Shown: positions 29,705-37,367 of the stretch, piece by piece | Layout of the letters: each line of letters starts with the position of its first letter | Numbering within the stretch: position 1 is the first letter of the stretch | NCBI RefSeq assembly: GCF_000231115.1 | Contig: NW_006889838.1 | Span: 52,095-89,461, forward strand | Length of the DNA: 37,367 nt | Source of the DNA: Vittaforma corneae ATCC 50505 | Taxonomy: Eukaryota; Microsporidia; Nosematidae | Reading direction: 5' to 3' | The notes under the pieces: generated by a model | Seen by the model: the letters and a program-made list of their open reading frames with translations, nothing else | The model's database searches: none | What the model was told of the DNA's origin: nothing | Made by a program: the position numbers and the translations under genes

Positions 29705-30670
29705 ATGGCCACTGTCAGAGAGGCGCTTCTTCAGGCATTTGATGAGGAAATGGACAGAGATGATAGTGTATTTATAATCGGGGAGGAAGTAGGACTCAGT
29801 GGTGGTGCCAAGGGAACAACCAAAGGACTGATCCACAAATTTGGATACCACAGGGTAGTTGATACGCCAATATCAGAGATTGGATTTACAGGAATAGGTG
29901 TGGGTGCATCATACCTTGGACTAAGACCCATAGTTGACTTTATGACCTGGAATTTCTCGCTACAGGCAATCGACCATGTGATCAATAGTGCTGCTAAGAT
30001 ATGTTATATGTCAGCATCCAAAGTCCATTGTCCAATAGTCTTCAGAGGACCTTCTGGGTTTAATCCTGGATATGCTGCCGAGCATGTTCAAGAATTCTTC
30101 AATATATATGGATCAGTGCCAGGATTGAAGGTAGTTGCACCATATACGGCACGAGAGCACAAAGCCCTAATGAAAGCGGCCATACGAGACAACAACCCTG
30201 TTGTATTTTTGGAAAATGAGGTTTTGTATGAACAATCATTTGATGAGGAATTGGACGTGGAATTATTTCCTCTTGACAAGGCAAGAATTATAAAGGAAGG
30301 AAAAGACGTGTCAATAATTGGTGTATCGCTATCACTAATGACTATTGAAAATGCCTTGAAGGAATATAATCGATGCGACGCTGAAGTAATTAACTTGATA
30401 AGCTTAAATGATATCGACTATGATACGATATTAAAATCTGTTGAAAAGACTAGAAATCTCATAATTGTAGATCATAGCTGGCCTAATTACTCAGTAGCAC
30501 ATGAAATAAGCGCAGTGGTTTATGACAGGATGTATGGAAGATTAAAGACTAAAATAATATGTCTTACGGGCAAAAACACACATGTAGGATATTCAAAGAA
30601 GCTAGAAAAAGCCTTTTATCCAAGTGAGAAAGACATTATTGAAGCTATTAAAAAGTGTGTATCAAATTAA
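29705..30670 (+). CDS. PDB1: Pyruvate dehydrogenase E1 component, beta subunit
   Basis: E1 alpha/beta decarboxylates pyruvate with thiamine diphosphate. The 322-residue product matches the mature part of eukaryotic E1 beta along its length: the TPP-activating Glu58 in DTPISEIGF, the FMTWNFSLQAIDHVINSAAK block, FRGPSG, and AAEHVQEF with His127. The C-terminal transketolase domain is present. No mitochondrial targeting extension is visible. The frame runs four codons further upstream only from TTG, and CCCT stands directly before the ATG at 29,705. Microsporidia lack a normal mitochondrion, and E1 subunits have been reported there without E2 and E3, so its partner and acceptor are uncertain. 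No alpha subunit lies in this window. Confidence 0.94.
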   Translation: MATVREALLQAFDEEMDRDDSVFIIGEEVGLSGGAKGTTKGLIHKFGYHRVVDTPISEIGFTGIGVGASYLGLRPIVDFMTWNFSLQAIDHVINSAAKICYMSASKVHCPIVFRGPSGFNPGYAAEHVQEFFNIYGSVPGLKVVAPYTAREHKALMKAAIRDNNPVVFLENEVLYEQSFDEELDVELFPLDKARIIKEGKDVSIIGVSLSLMTIENALKEYNRCDAEVINLISLNDIDYDTILKSVEKTRNLIIVDHSWPNYSVAHEISAVVYDRMYGRLKTKIICLTGKNTHVGYSKKLEKAFYPSEKDIIEAIKKCVSN

Positions 30671-30822
30671 ATGAACAAAACTCCTATTTCTATCACTTCA
30701 GCTTTGTCGAGACGGAATGGATTTTGTTAAAGCTTGCTGCAAAATGAATATTGTTTTTAATTTTGGGTGGGAATAGCAAATTCAACCTATCCGGTATACA
30801 AAGCACTTTTATTGATTTATTT

Positions 30823-31170
30823 TTATAGCATATTAAAATCTACTTGTATGTTCGAATCTTCCTGATTCAGCAACTGATCTGTAATGTATCCTCCTTCCTT
30901 GAGTGTTTTCACCTCACTGTCAGTGTATTTAAGTTCAATGTCACAAAACTTGTTGTCTCCCTCTCTCAAGCTGCACAAGACTATATCGCCCTCTTTCATC
31001 CACACTCTTTTAATCATTGATCCTCGAATGGAAGCTATTCGAGACATGGAATCAGAGCAAAACACCTGAAACTTATTATATCCCAGAGATCTTGTGATTA
31101 TGCCGTAGACAGATCCTTCCTCTGCCTTAAGGAGGGGTCTATTGGCAGTTTTGTCGAATCTCTTACCCAT
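30823..31170 (-). CDS. TIF11: Translation initiation factor eIF1A
   Basis: eIF1A binds the 40S A site and promotes scanning and start-codon selection. The 115-residue product has the basic N-terminal tail, the OB fold (about 20-95) with the family pattern around SRIASIRGSMIKRVWMKEGD, and the helix ending in SEVKTLKEGGYI. Human and yeast eIF1A are 144-153 residues, so the acidic C-terminal tail is mostly lost. ACCC stands immediately before the ATG, with a TTTTTT leader above it. The gene is followed by PDH E1 beta on the opposite strand (convergent). Confidence 0.93.
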   Translation of the reverse strand: MGKRFDKTANRPLLKAEEGSVYGIITRSLGYNKFQVFCSDSMSRIASIRGSMIKRVWMKEGDIVLCSLREGDNKFCDIELKYTDSEVKTLKEGGYITDQLLNQEDSNIQVDFNML

Positions 31171-31474
31171 GGGTAAAACTTTTTTATTTGTAAAGAAAAG
31201 CCAAGAGTAAAATTTTCCTGATAAAGCCCAACCTCAACGTTCACATAGTTTCAATATCAGAATATGACTGTACAAATACACAATGAAATAGACACATAGC
31301 AGCACATTTCATGCCAAAGTAATTGCACCAAACTGACTATTTATAATATAATAAAGAAGTCAAATAGGTTCAAACAGACACATCCACAGAAGTGAAAATG
31401 GTAAAATTTGTATTGCTTTAAAAATTTACACTATTCTTGAGAGGGTTGACGTTATTAAAATCAACACTTCATTT
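31171..31474. other. 304-bp spacer between SWIB gene and eIF1A
   Basis: A+T-rich and gene-free. It holds the 3' flank of the SWIB protein gene and the eIF1A leader. Apart from the C-rich eIF1A start signal I see nothing in it. Confidence 0.5.
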
Positions 31475-32521
31475 TTACTGCTCCTTTTTCTTTATTAATT
31501 CAAACAGTGCAGCTTGAACATTTAAATCATCGTAAAACGCTGTTTTGGTTCCAATACTCTCAGATCCCAGTGCTATTTTCCTGTTAATATACTGTGCTGG
31601 GTCTAAGCTAAACTCTTTCAGTACTTCAATCCTATCTGATGTCTTTTTTATCAGAGTCTTTAAATCCTCGATTTTCTTTTCTAATAGCTGAACATTCTTT
31701 GGAAATAGAACAGGCATCTGCGTAAGATCATCCGTCTCTACTTCAACATCCCAAATATTATCACACATAGTGACGTTATTATCACTCATCTCCTCCCCTG
31801 CACTGGTCCCTGCATTACTCTTCTTGAGCGATTCAATGTCTACATCAATCACACAGTAAAATATTGGCTGCAAGTGTGGCTCAAGTATTGATTGAATATT
31901 ATTGAAATTGAAATTTTTGATATTAAATACATTCTCAAGATTTTCATCACAGAACACATTCGAAGTAGCATAGTCATTAAGCTTATATGTATTTACATAT
32001 TTGTAAATATCCTTTATTATGTTATACCTTGTATCAGTGAGTTTATTGAAAAGACACGAAAGGGCAGGACTCAGTCTATAAATATTTCGTTGGTTTCTCA
32101 GTTTAATCAAAACTTGTAACCTTTTGCATGACTCATTTATTGGAACTACGAATCCACAGGTATTTGAGTCTTTTGTCCATTCGAAAATCTGAACGAGGGA
32201 GTCAGAGCTGGACAGCGAGGGAGCATTGGAAGTGTTTTCATCCATGTCTTTCTCAATAGAATCAAAATCTGTGTTAAAACACACACATACTCTCTTCACC
32301 AAGTCCCATAAAGATGTCTTGTCTTCACCACCTACATCATTTAAAACTCTTGTATTTATTATAAAGCTAGAGCCAGAAAAAGAGCCAAAAAGTCGAACAA
32401 GCTTTGTACAGCTTATTCTCTTTAGATGCTCTGCTTCTATTTCCAGTCTCTTTTGGAGGGCAATCTCGTCTAGCCTTGTGCTCAGTTCCTCAAGCTTTTC
32501 ATTGAGTTTTGAATGGAACAT
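31475..32521 (-). CDS. SWP73: SWIB-domain subunit of a SWI/SNF-type remodelling complex (SWP73/RSC6/SMARCD)
   Basis: SMARCD/SWP73/RSC6 proteins are accessory subunits of SWI/SNF and RSC chromatin remodellers in the nucleus. The 348-residue product has a charged N-terminal helix (1-35), a central beta-rich region, and a SWIB/MDM2-like domain at about 148-220. In the domain, YRLSPALSCLF, TRYNIIKDIYKYV and the VFCDENLENVF block fit the family pattern. A C-terminal coiled coil (about 275-305) leads into LKEFSLDPAQYIN, then an aromatic block AFYDDLNVQAALF. This tail matches the SMARCD pattern (FARDPQGFIN, then an AEFY block) and separates it from stand-alone SWIB proteins. Yeast SWP73 is 566 residues. 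Two CCC triplets lie just before the ATG. Confidence 0.85.
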   Translation of the reverse strand: MFHSKLNEKLEELSTRLDEIALQKRLEIEAEHLKRISCTKLVRLFGSFSGSSFIINTRVLNDVGGEDKTSLWDLVKRVCVCFNTDFDSIEKDMDENTSNAPSLSSSDSLVQIFEWTKDSNTCGFVVPINESCKRLQVLIKLRNQRNIYRLSPALSCLFNKLTDTRYNIIKDIYKYVNTYKLNDYATSNVFCDENLENVFNIKNFNFNNIQSILEPHLQPIFYCVIDVDIESLKKSNAGTSAGEEMSDNNVTMCDNIWDVEVETDDLTQMPVLFPKNVQLLEKKIEDLKTLIKKTSDRIEVLKEFSLDPAQYINRKIALGSESIGTKTAFYDDLNVQAALFELIKKKEQ

Positions 32522-33032
32522 AAGGGTGGGAGCAAGATTAAAGTAGTTATAATAAAAGCTTAAGACACAACATCTTTAGAACAAACTGGGGAAGATGCAA
32601 ATGCACACAAGCTTGCAAATATAAACCCATCCACATTTAATAGCAAAGCGCTTAATTTATGACAGCAGACAATATGTGACATATCTCAATCACAAAGGCC
32701 TATTTATACTAGTCATTTACTCGCTCAGTTCTTATTTTTTGATATCCAAGTTTTACCTTTTCACTTCATTTAATAGATATTTATGTATTTTAAAGGGCAT
32801 ATAACACCACAGTACGAAAAGTCAGTCTATCCCAAGCTCAAGAATGGCGGCTAAGACACTGTGCACATCTTCCAATGCTAAATATCAATGCTGAAGTATA
32901 ATAAAATGAATGATATCTTTCAGTAAGGTACAGAGGTCTGTATGTTGACTAATTACTGTCTTTTTATTCTCAATGCGGATTGCAATAAGCTTCGAATAGA
33001 GCGTATCGCTAGAAAAGATACTTTAGGCACTG

Positions 33033-33059
33033 GGATTGTAGGCGAATGGTCTACAATCC
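33033..33059. repeat. 9-bp hairpin with 9-nt loop (candidate structured RNA)
   Basis: GGATTGTAG (33,033-33,041) pairs exactly with CTACAATCC (33,051-33,059), and two G-T pairs extend the stem outward. It is the clearest fold in this spacer. No family match. Confidence 0.45.
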
Positions 33060-33566
33060 TGCATTCATCAGGGCGTTGTAGAATTCAGTGTTGAACAGAA
33101 AAACAGGATTGTATCATGCACGTAATCGATAAATATATTTTTGAAGAAGATTTAGCAATACTGTTTTTCATACAATCAGCTCCAATAAGACTAAAACACT
33201 GTTCAATCAGAGTATGACAAAAGTATAAGCTGGGCTAACACTAAAAAACATTCTTTGCCGTTGCAAATTGGCATTTTATCAATATTCTGAGATGGTCTCG
33301 TTGACTGCTGCCAAAACCGGTAGGAATAGACGTTTATTTTCAGTGATTACTTTTGCTATTAAACTGATCAAATCAGTATATCATTGAATGAAGATCAACT
33401 TCAATGCCAGATATAAAGGCATAGAAATGACCTCATCAGCAAGATAATAAATTGATCAAACCCCTATGAAGTTCTGATCGCTGTTTTGTACATTTTAAGC
33501 AATTACTTACACATGAAATTGATACTTAATGATTGATTTAAGCTTTTCTCTTTCTTAAATTTTTTT

Positions 33567-33580
33567 AAAATTTTACCTTT
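33567..33580 (+). promoter_or_regulatory. Upstream box AAAATTTTACCTTT of first membrane-protein paralogue
   Basis: The box ends 4 bases before the ATG. It is nearly the same as the box before the second paralogue (34,729-34,744). AAATTT and C-pair signals near the start are known in microsporidia. Confidence 0.55.
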
Positions 33581-33584
33581 CAAG

Positions 33585-34391
33585 ATGGAAGGAGGATCAA
33601 ACACAACTGCCAACTCTACAGACTTTCAGGATACTACTGTACCGCCTAGTACGGACTGTGGTTCTGGTTGCCAGGCAATCAATGTGATCAAGGTTATTCT
33701 TAAAGCCATTTCTGGAAGTGAAGAAATTAATACTATCTCAGTGATTTCATCATTCATTTTCATCATGACAGTTTTGATGCTCATCCAGCTTATTTGCATG
33801 TGTATTAGTTGTGTACTTAAAAAACCAGTTCTCATCGCACCACTTGCAAGCCAAAAGAATCGCGTGGTTAGCTATATTCTTGGATCTCTGATTGGTCTAA
33901 TTATGATATCGAATATGTTCATGGTGCTGAGCTGTTCTATCTCATGCGGATCCTACAAGAAATATGTGCATGCTCTTATATACACTTCGAGTGGCAATGT
34001 CTTTCTATTAGCATCAACTATTCTTCTACTGTATTTCTATCCACGGAGATACAGAGTTTCTAATGTTATGAGCCTTAAAGAGCGGATAGCATTTTGGACC
34101 CTAACTGCTGTTGAACATCTGTCCAGTGTAACATTGCTTTCCTTATCGTTCATTCCCTTGACTTCAAGCAATTGGCTGATGGTCGGCTTTATTTTAGAAA
34201 CTATTCTAAGATTTGTATACGTTGGTTACACTGTCTGGTTTGGAACTAAGTTCTTGGCAGCAAATGAAAATACTTCTAAAATTCCCAATGGGCATTTACC
34301 TACCGGAAAGTCAGGAAAGCGTAATGATGAATCAGATATGAAGATATCACAGGGACAGGAAATGCAGGATTTAACTAGAGATCATGAATAA
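33585..34391 (+). CDS. Five-helix membrane protein, tandem paralogue 1 (unknown function)
   Basis: I do not recognise the family. The 268-residue product has a polar Ser/Thr/Asn-rich N-terminus with sequons NTT (6-8) and NST (10-12) and two Cys (25, 29), then five predicted membrane helices at about 50-78, 94-119, 129-151, 168-191 and 196-220. A hydrophilic tail follows, rich in Lys, Glu and Asp. KKPVLIAPLAS at 79-89 between helices 1 and 2 recurs in the neighbour as RKPTLIAPIGS, and the helix spacing also matches, so the two are paralogues. There is no signal-peptide-like start, so the N-terminus may lie on either side of the membrane. Likely a lineage-specific family; transport or surface roles are guesses. 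Confidence 0.85.
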   Translation: MEGGSNTTANSTDFQDTTVPPSTDCGSGCQAINVIKVILKAISGSEEINTISVISSFIFIMTVLMLIQLICMCISCVLKKPVLIAPLASQKNRVVSYILGSLIGLIMISNMFMVLSCSISCGSYKKYVHALIYTSSGNVFLLASTILLLYFYPRRYRVSNVMSLKERIAFWTLTAVEHLSSVTLLSLSFIPLTSSNWLMVGFILETILRFVYVGYTVWFGTKFLAANENTSKIPNGHLPTGKSGKRNDESDMKISQGQEMQDLTRDHE

Positions 34392-34663
34392 ATTACTTTA
34401 GTAACAAAGTATATATAACTGTCAATCGTATTTGCAGTTACAATCATATCAATTATTTTGACATCATTTATGAAAACACGTAAGATTTTATTTGCAAAAG
34501 ATCAGAGCGGATGAAATATACACTGCAAGTTCTACATTTAAAGATTTCTTTTGCTGTATATGACACTGGAGCCCTCTTTGATATGTGAACTGGTGTATTA
34601 GCTCATCAAATTTACCTTCTTTTAAGTGTGTAGTAATTGAATGCTGTCAAATAAAATTTTTAT

Positions 34664-34710
34664 TGATTGATCAGATCTAAAAGCTTTTGACTGATTGATC
34701 AGATATAAAA
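34664..34710 (+). repeat. Two-copy 19-bp direct repeat containing TGATCA
   Basis: TGATTGATCAGATCTAAAA (34,664-34,682) recurs with one change at 34,692-34,710. The copies start 28 bp apart, and each contains the palindrome TGATCA. They lie 40-85 bp before the second paralogue's ATG. They may be a paired binding site or a small tandem duplication. Confidence 0.5.
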
Positions 34711-34728
34711 AATTTTTTTACTTAATCT

Positions 34729-34744
34729 AAAATTTTTAACCTTT
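34729..34744 (+). promoter_or_regulatory. Upstream box AAAATTTTTAACCTTT of second membrane-protein paralogue
   Basis: It ends 3 bases before the ATG and copies the box of the first paralogue with two extra bases. Surrounding spacer sequence is not conserved, so the box was either kept by selection or copied with the gene. Confidence 0.55.
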
Positions 34745-34747
34745 AAA

Positions 34748-35374
34748 ATGTTTATTAATCCAAACTATACTACTAGAACAGTCTCAGATCAGAGCCTTGC
34801 AGTTGATCAATCGACAAAAAATGAATTTAATACCAGCTTTTCTACTATTTCGACTATAATGGATAATAGAACACAACCGACTTTTGTGGCAATGGCCCTT
34901 GAGCAACTAGACATTGAGAATGTCAACATTGAGGAACGCCTTTTAAGTAACATTGACACAATAATTATAGTGGGTAAGTATTTCCGTATATTCATGATAG
35001 CTGTTGCTGTTATTCAATTAATCTCCACAATTATTATGTGCAAAAGAAGAAAGCCCACTTTGATTGCACCAATTGGCAGTTATCATACTAAGTGTGCAAC
35101 CACATTGGCTTCTATATTTAACCTAGTAATGATTTTATTAGATGGTGTTGTCATTTTTTGCTGTTGGAAGAAAGACTATTCGCTGCATGACTATTCATTC
35201 TTATTGCATTCTGGAGCAAATTATTGTATAATATTGTTCATAACAGTATTACTCACAATGATGGGGTATTGCAGAGGCTATTTTTTTCTACATGTCGAAC
35301 CGCTTTATCCTATTTATAGTAGCATTTATTATAGAAGATGCCATGTATGGAACTTTTATATGGTTTGTCAATAG
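34748..35374 (+). CDS. Five-helix membrane protein, tandem paralogue 2 (frame broken at a T7 run)
   Basis: The readable frame gives 208 residues. It has a Ser/Thr/Asn-rich N-terminus of about 70 residues, membrane helices at about 72-97, 117-139 and 155-175, and the linker RKPTLIAPIGS at 101-111, shared with the upstream paralogue. After residue 180 the sequence stops resembling the paralogue and ends at 35,374. The family pattern instead resumes in the next frame right after the T7 run at 35,281-35,287 (next entry). One extra T there explains the break. The gene is thus a recent pseudogene, a sequencing error, or read by slippage on T7. Function is unknown. Confidence 0.75.
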   Translation: MFINPNYTTRTVSDQSLAVDQSTKNEFNTSFSTISTIMDNRTQPTFVAMALEQLDIENVNIEERLLSNIDTIIIVGKYFRIFMIAVAVIQLISTIIMCKRRKPTLIAPIGSYHTKCATTLASIFNLVMILLDGVVIFCCWKKDYSLHDYSFLLHSGANYCIILFITVLLTMMGYCRGYFFLHVEPLYPIYSSIYYRRCHVWNFYMVCQ

Positions 35375-35528
35375 TACAGTTGTCTCCGTTGTCCGCTGGC
35401 TCACTGGCCCAGCAATAGCCTTTTCTTATTTGTTGAACTTGCAACTAGGGCGTTCTTTATTCAAAGGGCATACTCGCATATCCGTCATGCTGTTAGGCAT
35501 TCTGAAAAGAGCTAGCGAGCCAATTTAA
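35288..35528 (+). pseudogene. Frame-shifted C-terminal part of membrane-protein paralogue 2
   Basis: Past the T7 run, the next frame encodes about 80 residues starting YMSNRF, with two further membrane helices and a short basic tail. They line up with helices 4 and 5 of paralogue 1 (MSLKER onward) at the same spacing from helix 3. This is good evidence that the two frames belong to one gene. An in-frame ATG at 35,292 exists, but I take the segment as a continuation, not a separate gene. Confidence 0.65.
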
Positions 35529-35601
35529 TCAATAATTAAACCCTATTTATGGTTTATGTTTGTTTACATATTTTAATAGATATTTACCCATGCTGGTAGA
35601 T

Positions 35602-37367
35602 TCATTGTTTGCTTATAAAGCTGTATACTTGACTCGTTTTAATGCACAGTAAATGGGTATTGTGCAAATAAAAGACAAAACTATTACATAAAATACAAAC
35701 TTTACTCCTAATAGTTCCTTTTTTCTTAAAATCTTCTATTTTCTCCCTCAACTCAGCATTGTCCACAATTTGACTCTCGTCTAACGGCAGCCGACTGAAA
35801 GGATCTATTCGATCATTAAGCATTATCTGATTAAATGTCGATCTGTCAATGGTTATCTTCGATGTCAGCATCAGCACTGGGTTTTCCATTATTGTAAAAG
35901 TGAGTGGATCAAGAAACTCTTCAGGGACATCATCATTGATAATGTCATTATTGATATCATTTTCCGATGTCTTTTCAGGTAATACCTTGTAAATCTCAGT
36001 AAGATCTAGAACCTGATCTTGCGTTATAAGATGCTTGGTCTTTACTAAATCTAACGCTCTCTCAAGCAGAGTTTTATCAATTCCTGATGCTTGTGTAAGC
36101 TTAGTGTTATTCTTAAGAATATTAATCACTATTGAAATAATCATCCTTAAAATTTCCTTTGGATGAAACTGATACTCTTCCTTGTTCTGCAGTTTGATTT
36201 TCAGTGATTGTTCTCCAACCAGCAAATTTAGTGATGAGTTTATGATCGAGAACATTCTAAAGAACACGTGCTTATTAAGAAACAGTTTTTTGTTAATTTT
36301 TGTAAAGTTTTGTAAAAATTTTAACAAACTGTCCAAATAAATGGCAGAGCTTTTTAGAATTCGTTCATGCTTTTCAATTCTTAATGCATTTACCTTAATC
36401 TTTTTGTAAAGACGGACTTTGAAAGGGTTCGTCCTAATTTTTAGCTGAGTTTTGATTTCTTGGACTACTGCGTCAACCTTGGAGGGTATTACCTTGTTCT
36501 TGATTGTTTCTACCAGCTGGGAATCGCTCAATAGGGACATGGCTACTAGGAAATTCTCAGGATACATTTGTACTTCTTCCTCATCTTCACTGATATACAA
36601 GTCCTCATCAGTTCCCTTGAAAATCTCATTTAATCTTAGCTCCTTATCTTTATAAGCCTTAATATTCATAATGCTGTCAAAAATCAAGCTTAGCCTTTCT
36701 TCAAAAGAACCAAGAGCAAAGCTGATCATCCTGAGAGAATCCTTGGAGGCCTCTAGTTCGCAATCTTTGAAGATTTCATGAATGGCAAACCTGTCATTAT
36801 AGATATCCTCATCAGACTTATCAGTGTAGTGTAATACAATTCTTCTAACAGTAACGGGCGATAGTAAAAGCGGGGATTTCCGAAGAATGTGTAGACAAGG
36901 TCTTTTAAATGTGTTTTTATAGCCAAGTATACTGTTAATGAGAACTCCGGCACTTCTGCTGATAGTCTTACAGGACAAAATAGACTGTACGGAGAGTATT
37001 GTGTTAATGAAAGAATGATCGGATAAAATTTCCCTGACGCAAGTGGCTTTTTTATCCTCAATAAACACAGGAAGAATGCCTGAAAATTCCTCAAGACAGT
37101 CAAGATCCTTGATATCACTGATCTCCTCGTCTTTCCGGCCTTGATTTCGACTTGCTAATCCATTAGCAAAATTTTGTGCATCCTCCTTTATATTTCCCTT
37201 TTCTTTATGGACCATCAAAAGTATATCAAAAACCTCACTTTTCCTCTCTGAAATTAAATCGTATACAAAATTCAGATAGCTTTGCATCAACTCCTCTTCA
37301 TTCGCAATCAAATACATTGAGTTGTTCTGGTTGTACTCCTCTTTCACATCTTCTATCAATTTGTAAA
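35602..37367 (-). CDS. UFD2: UFD2-type U-box ubiquitin ligase (E4), 5' end outside the window
   Basis: UFD2 extends ubiquitin chains on substrates, usually with CDC48. At least 588 codons are visible. The frame is open to the right edge, so the start is missing. The body is helical, as in the UFD2 core (Ub elongating factor core). A U-box lies near the C-terminus, from the PEEFLDPLTFTIMENPV block through ITIDRSTFNQ to DPFSRLPLDESQI. The U-box lacks Cys/His zinc ligands, as expected. About 45 residues follow it, with several Cys and aromatics, where UFD2 proteins normally end. A one-base change at the run of six A (minus strand of 35,719-35,724) would end the protein at 35,708 instead, so the tail may be read-through. 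Yeast UFD2 is 961 residues. Confidence 0.88.
   Translation of the reverse strand, partial: YKLIEDVKEEYNQNNSMYLIANEEELMQSYLNFVYDLISERKSEVFDILLMVHKEKGNIKEDAQNFANGLASRNQGRKDEEISDIKDLDCLEEFSGILPVFIEDKKATCVREILSDHSFINTILSVQSILSCKTISRSAGVLINSILGYKNTFKRPCLHILRKSPLLLSPVTVRRIVLHYTDKSDEDIYNDRFAIHEIFKDCELEASKDSLRMISFALGSFEERLSLIFDSIMNIKAYKDKELRLNEIFKGTDEDLYISEDEEEVQMYPENFLVAMSLLSDSQLVETIKNKVIPSKVDAVVQEIKTQLKIRTNPFKVRLYKKIKVNALRIEKHERILKSSAIYLDSLLKFLQNFTKINKKLFLNKHVFFRMFSIINSSLNLLVGEQSLKIKLQNKEEYQFHPKEILRMIISIVINILKNNTKLTQASGIDKTLLERALDLVKTKHLITQDQVLDLTEIYKVLPEKTSENDINNDIINDDVPEEFLDPLTFTIMENPVLMLTSKITIDRSTFNQIMLNDRIDPFSRLPLDESQIVDNAELREKIEDFKKKGTIRSKVCILCNSFVFYLHNTHLLCIKTSQVYSFISKQ

Larger units (their letters stand above)
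32522..33584. other. 1,063-bp divergent spacer with a hairpin, no identified gene
   Basis: The spacer separates the SWIB gene from the tandem membrane-protein pair. I see no ORF of note and no tRNA. The part at 32,800-33,080 is less A+T-rich than other spacers and contains a hairpin at 33,033-33,059. It could hide a small RNA, but nothing matches a family I know. The last 30 bases carry the upstream box of the first membrane-protein gene. Confidence 0.5.
34392..34747. other. 356-bp spacer between the tandem membrane-protein genes
   Basis: A+T-rich, without a gene. It holds a two-copy direct repeat (34,664-34,710) and the upstream box of the second paralogue at its end. Confidence 0.5.

Noticed and set aside
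29750..29770. ACAGAGATGAT resembling the U6 snRNA core
   Set aside because: It lies inside the PDH E1 beta coding sequence and the U6 context is absent.
31475..32521. First read as a nucleoporin of the NUP54/NUP62 type because of the coiled coils
   Set aside because: The SWIB domain and the DPAQYIN tail match SMARCD/SWP73/RSC6 instead, and there are no FG repeats.
32866..32895. GGCTAAGA... resembling the start of U2 snRNA
   Set aside because: The branch-site-pairing GTAGTA and the rest of the conserved 5' end are missing.
1..37367. CRISPR arrays, telomere repeats, insertion sequences or viral gene blocks
   Set aside because: No regularly spaced repeats, no TTAGG-type arrays, and no transposase, reverse transcriptase or capsid-like protein was seen.

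Overview
The window looks like a piece of a microsporidian nuclear genome. The evidence is: an LSU rRNA gene whose 5' end carries a fused 5.8S-like segment with no ITS2; a strongly divergent eEF1A; short, intron-free eukaryotic genes (RIO2, SPO11, RIX7 and others) that are smaller than their fungal homologues; A+T-rich DNA; and C-rich (CCC-like) signals directly before many start codons. Genus cannot be fixed from the sequence alone.

Left part (1-14,480). A RIO2 kinase gene (minus strand) is followed by about 10.5 kb of A+T-rich DNA without a convincing gene. This is unusual for a compact genome. Next comes one LSU rRNA gene on the minus strand (about 11,655-14,250). No SSU rRNA gene lies on either side of it within the window.

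Middle part (14,489-25,012). A large helical protein of unknown function is broken near its 3' end by two single-base frame changes. It is convergent with eEF1A. Then come 6-phosphogluconolactonase, 3-ketodihydrosphingosine reductase, tRNA-His(GTG), a compact SPO11, a 1-kb spacer with a strong hairpin and a TATA-like box, and a RIX7/NVL-type double AAA ATPase whose first AAA domain is degenerate.

Right part (25,433-37,367). This holds valyl-tRNA synthetase, a possible 42-residue membrane protein, tRNA-Ala(AGC), a POM33/TMEM33-like membrane protein, pyruvate dehydrogenase E1 beta, eIF1A and a SWP73/RSC6/SMARCD-type SWIB protein. After a 1-kb spacer there is a tandem pair of paralogous five-helix membrane proteins with matching upstream boxes; the second copy is broken at a T7 run. 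A UFD2-type U-box ubiquitin ligase runs off the right edge.

The genes are mostly housekeeping: ribosome biogenesis (RIO2, RIX7, LSU rRNA), translation (eEF1A, eIF1A, ValRS, two tRNAs), carbon and sphingolipid metabolism, chromatin remodelling, meiotic recombination and ubiquitin ligation. They do not form an operon-like system. The unusual parts are the gene desert with a solitary LSU gene, the tandem membrane-protein family, and three frame breaks at or near homopolymer runs, all in the same direction.
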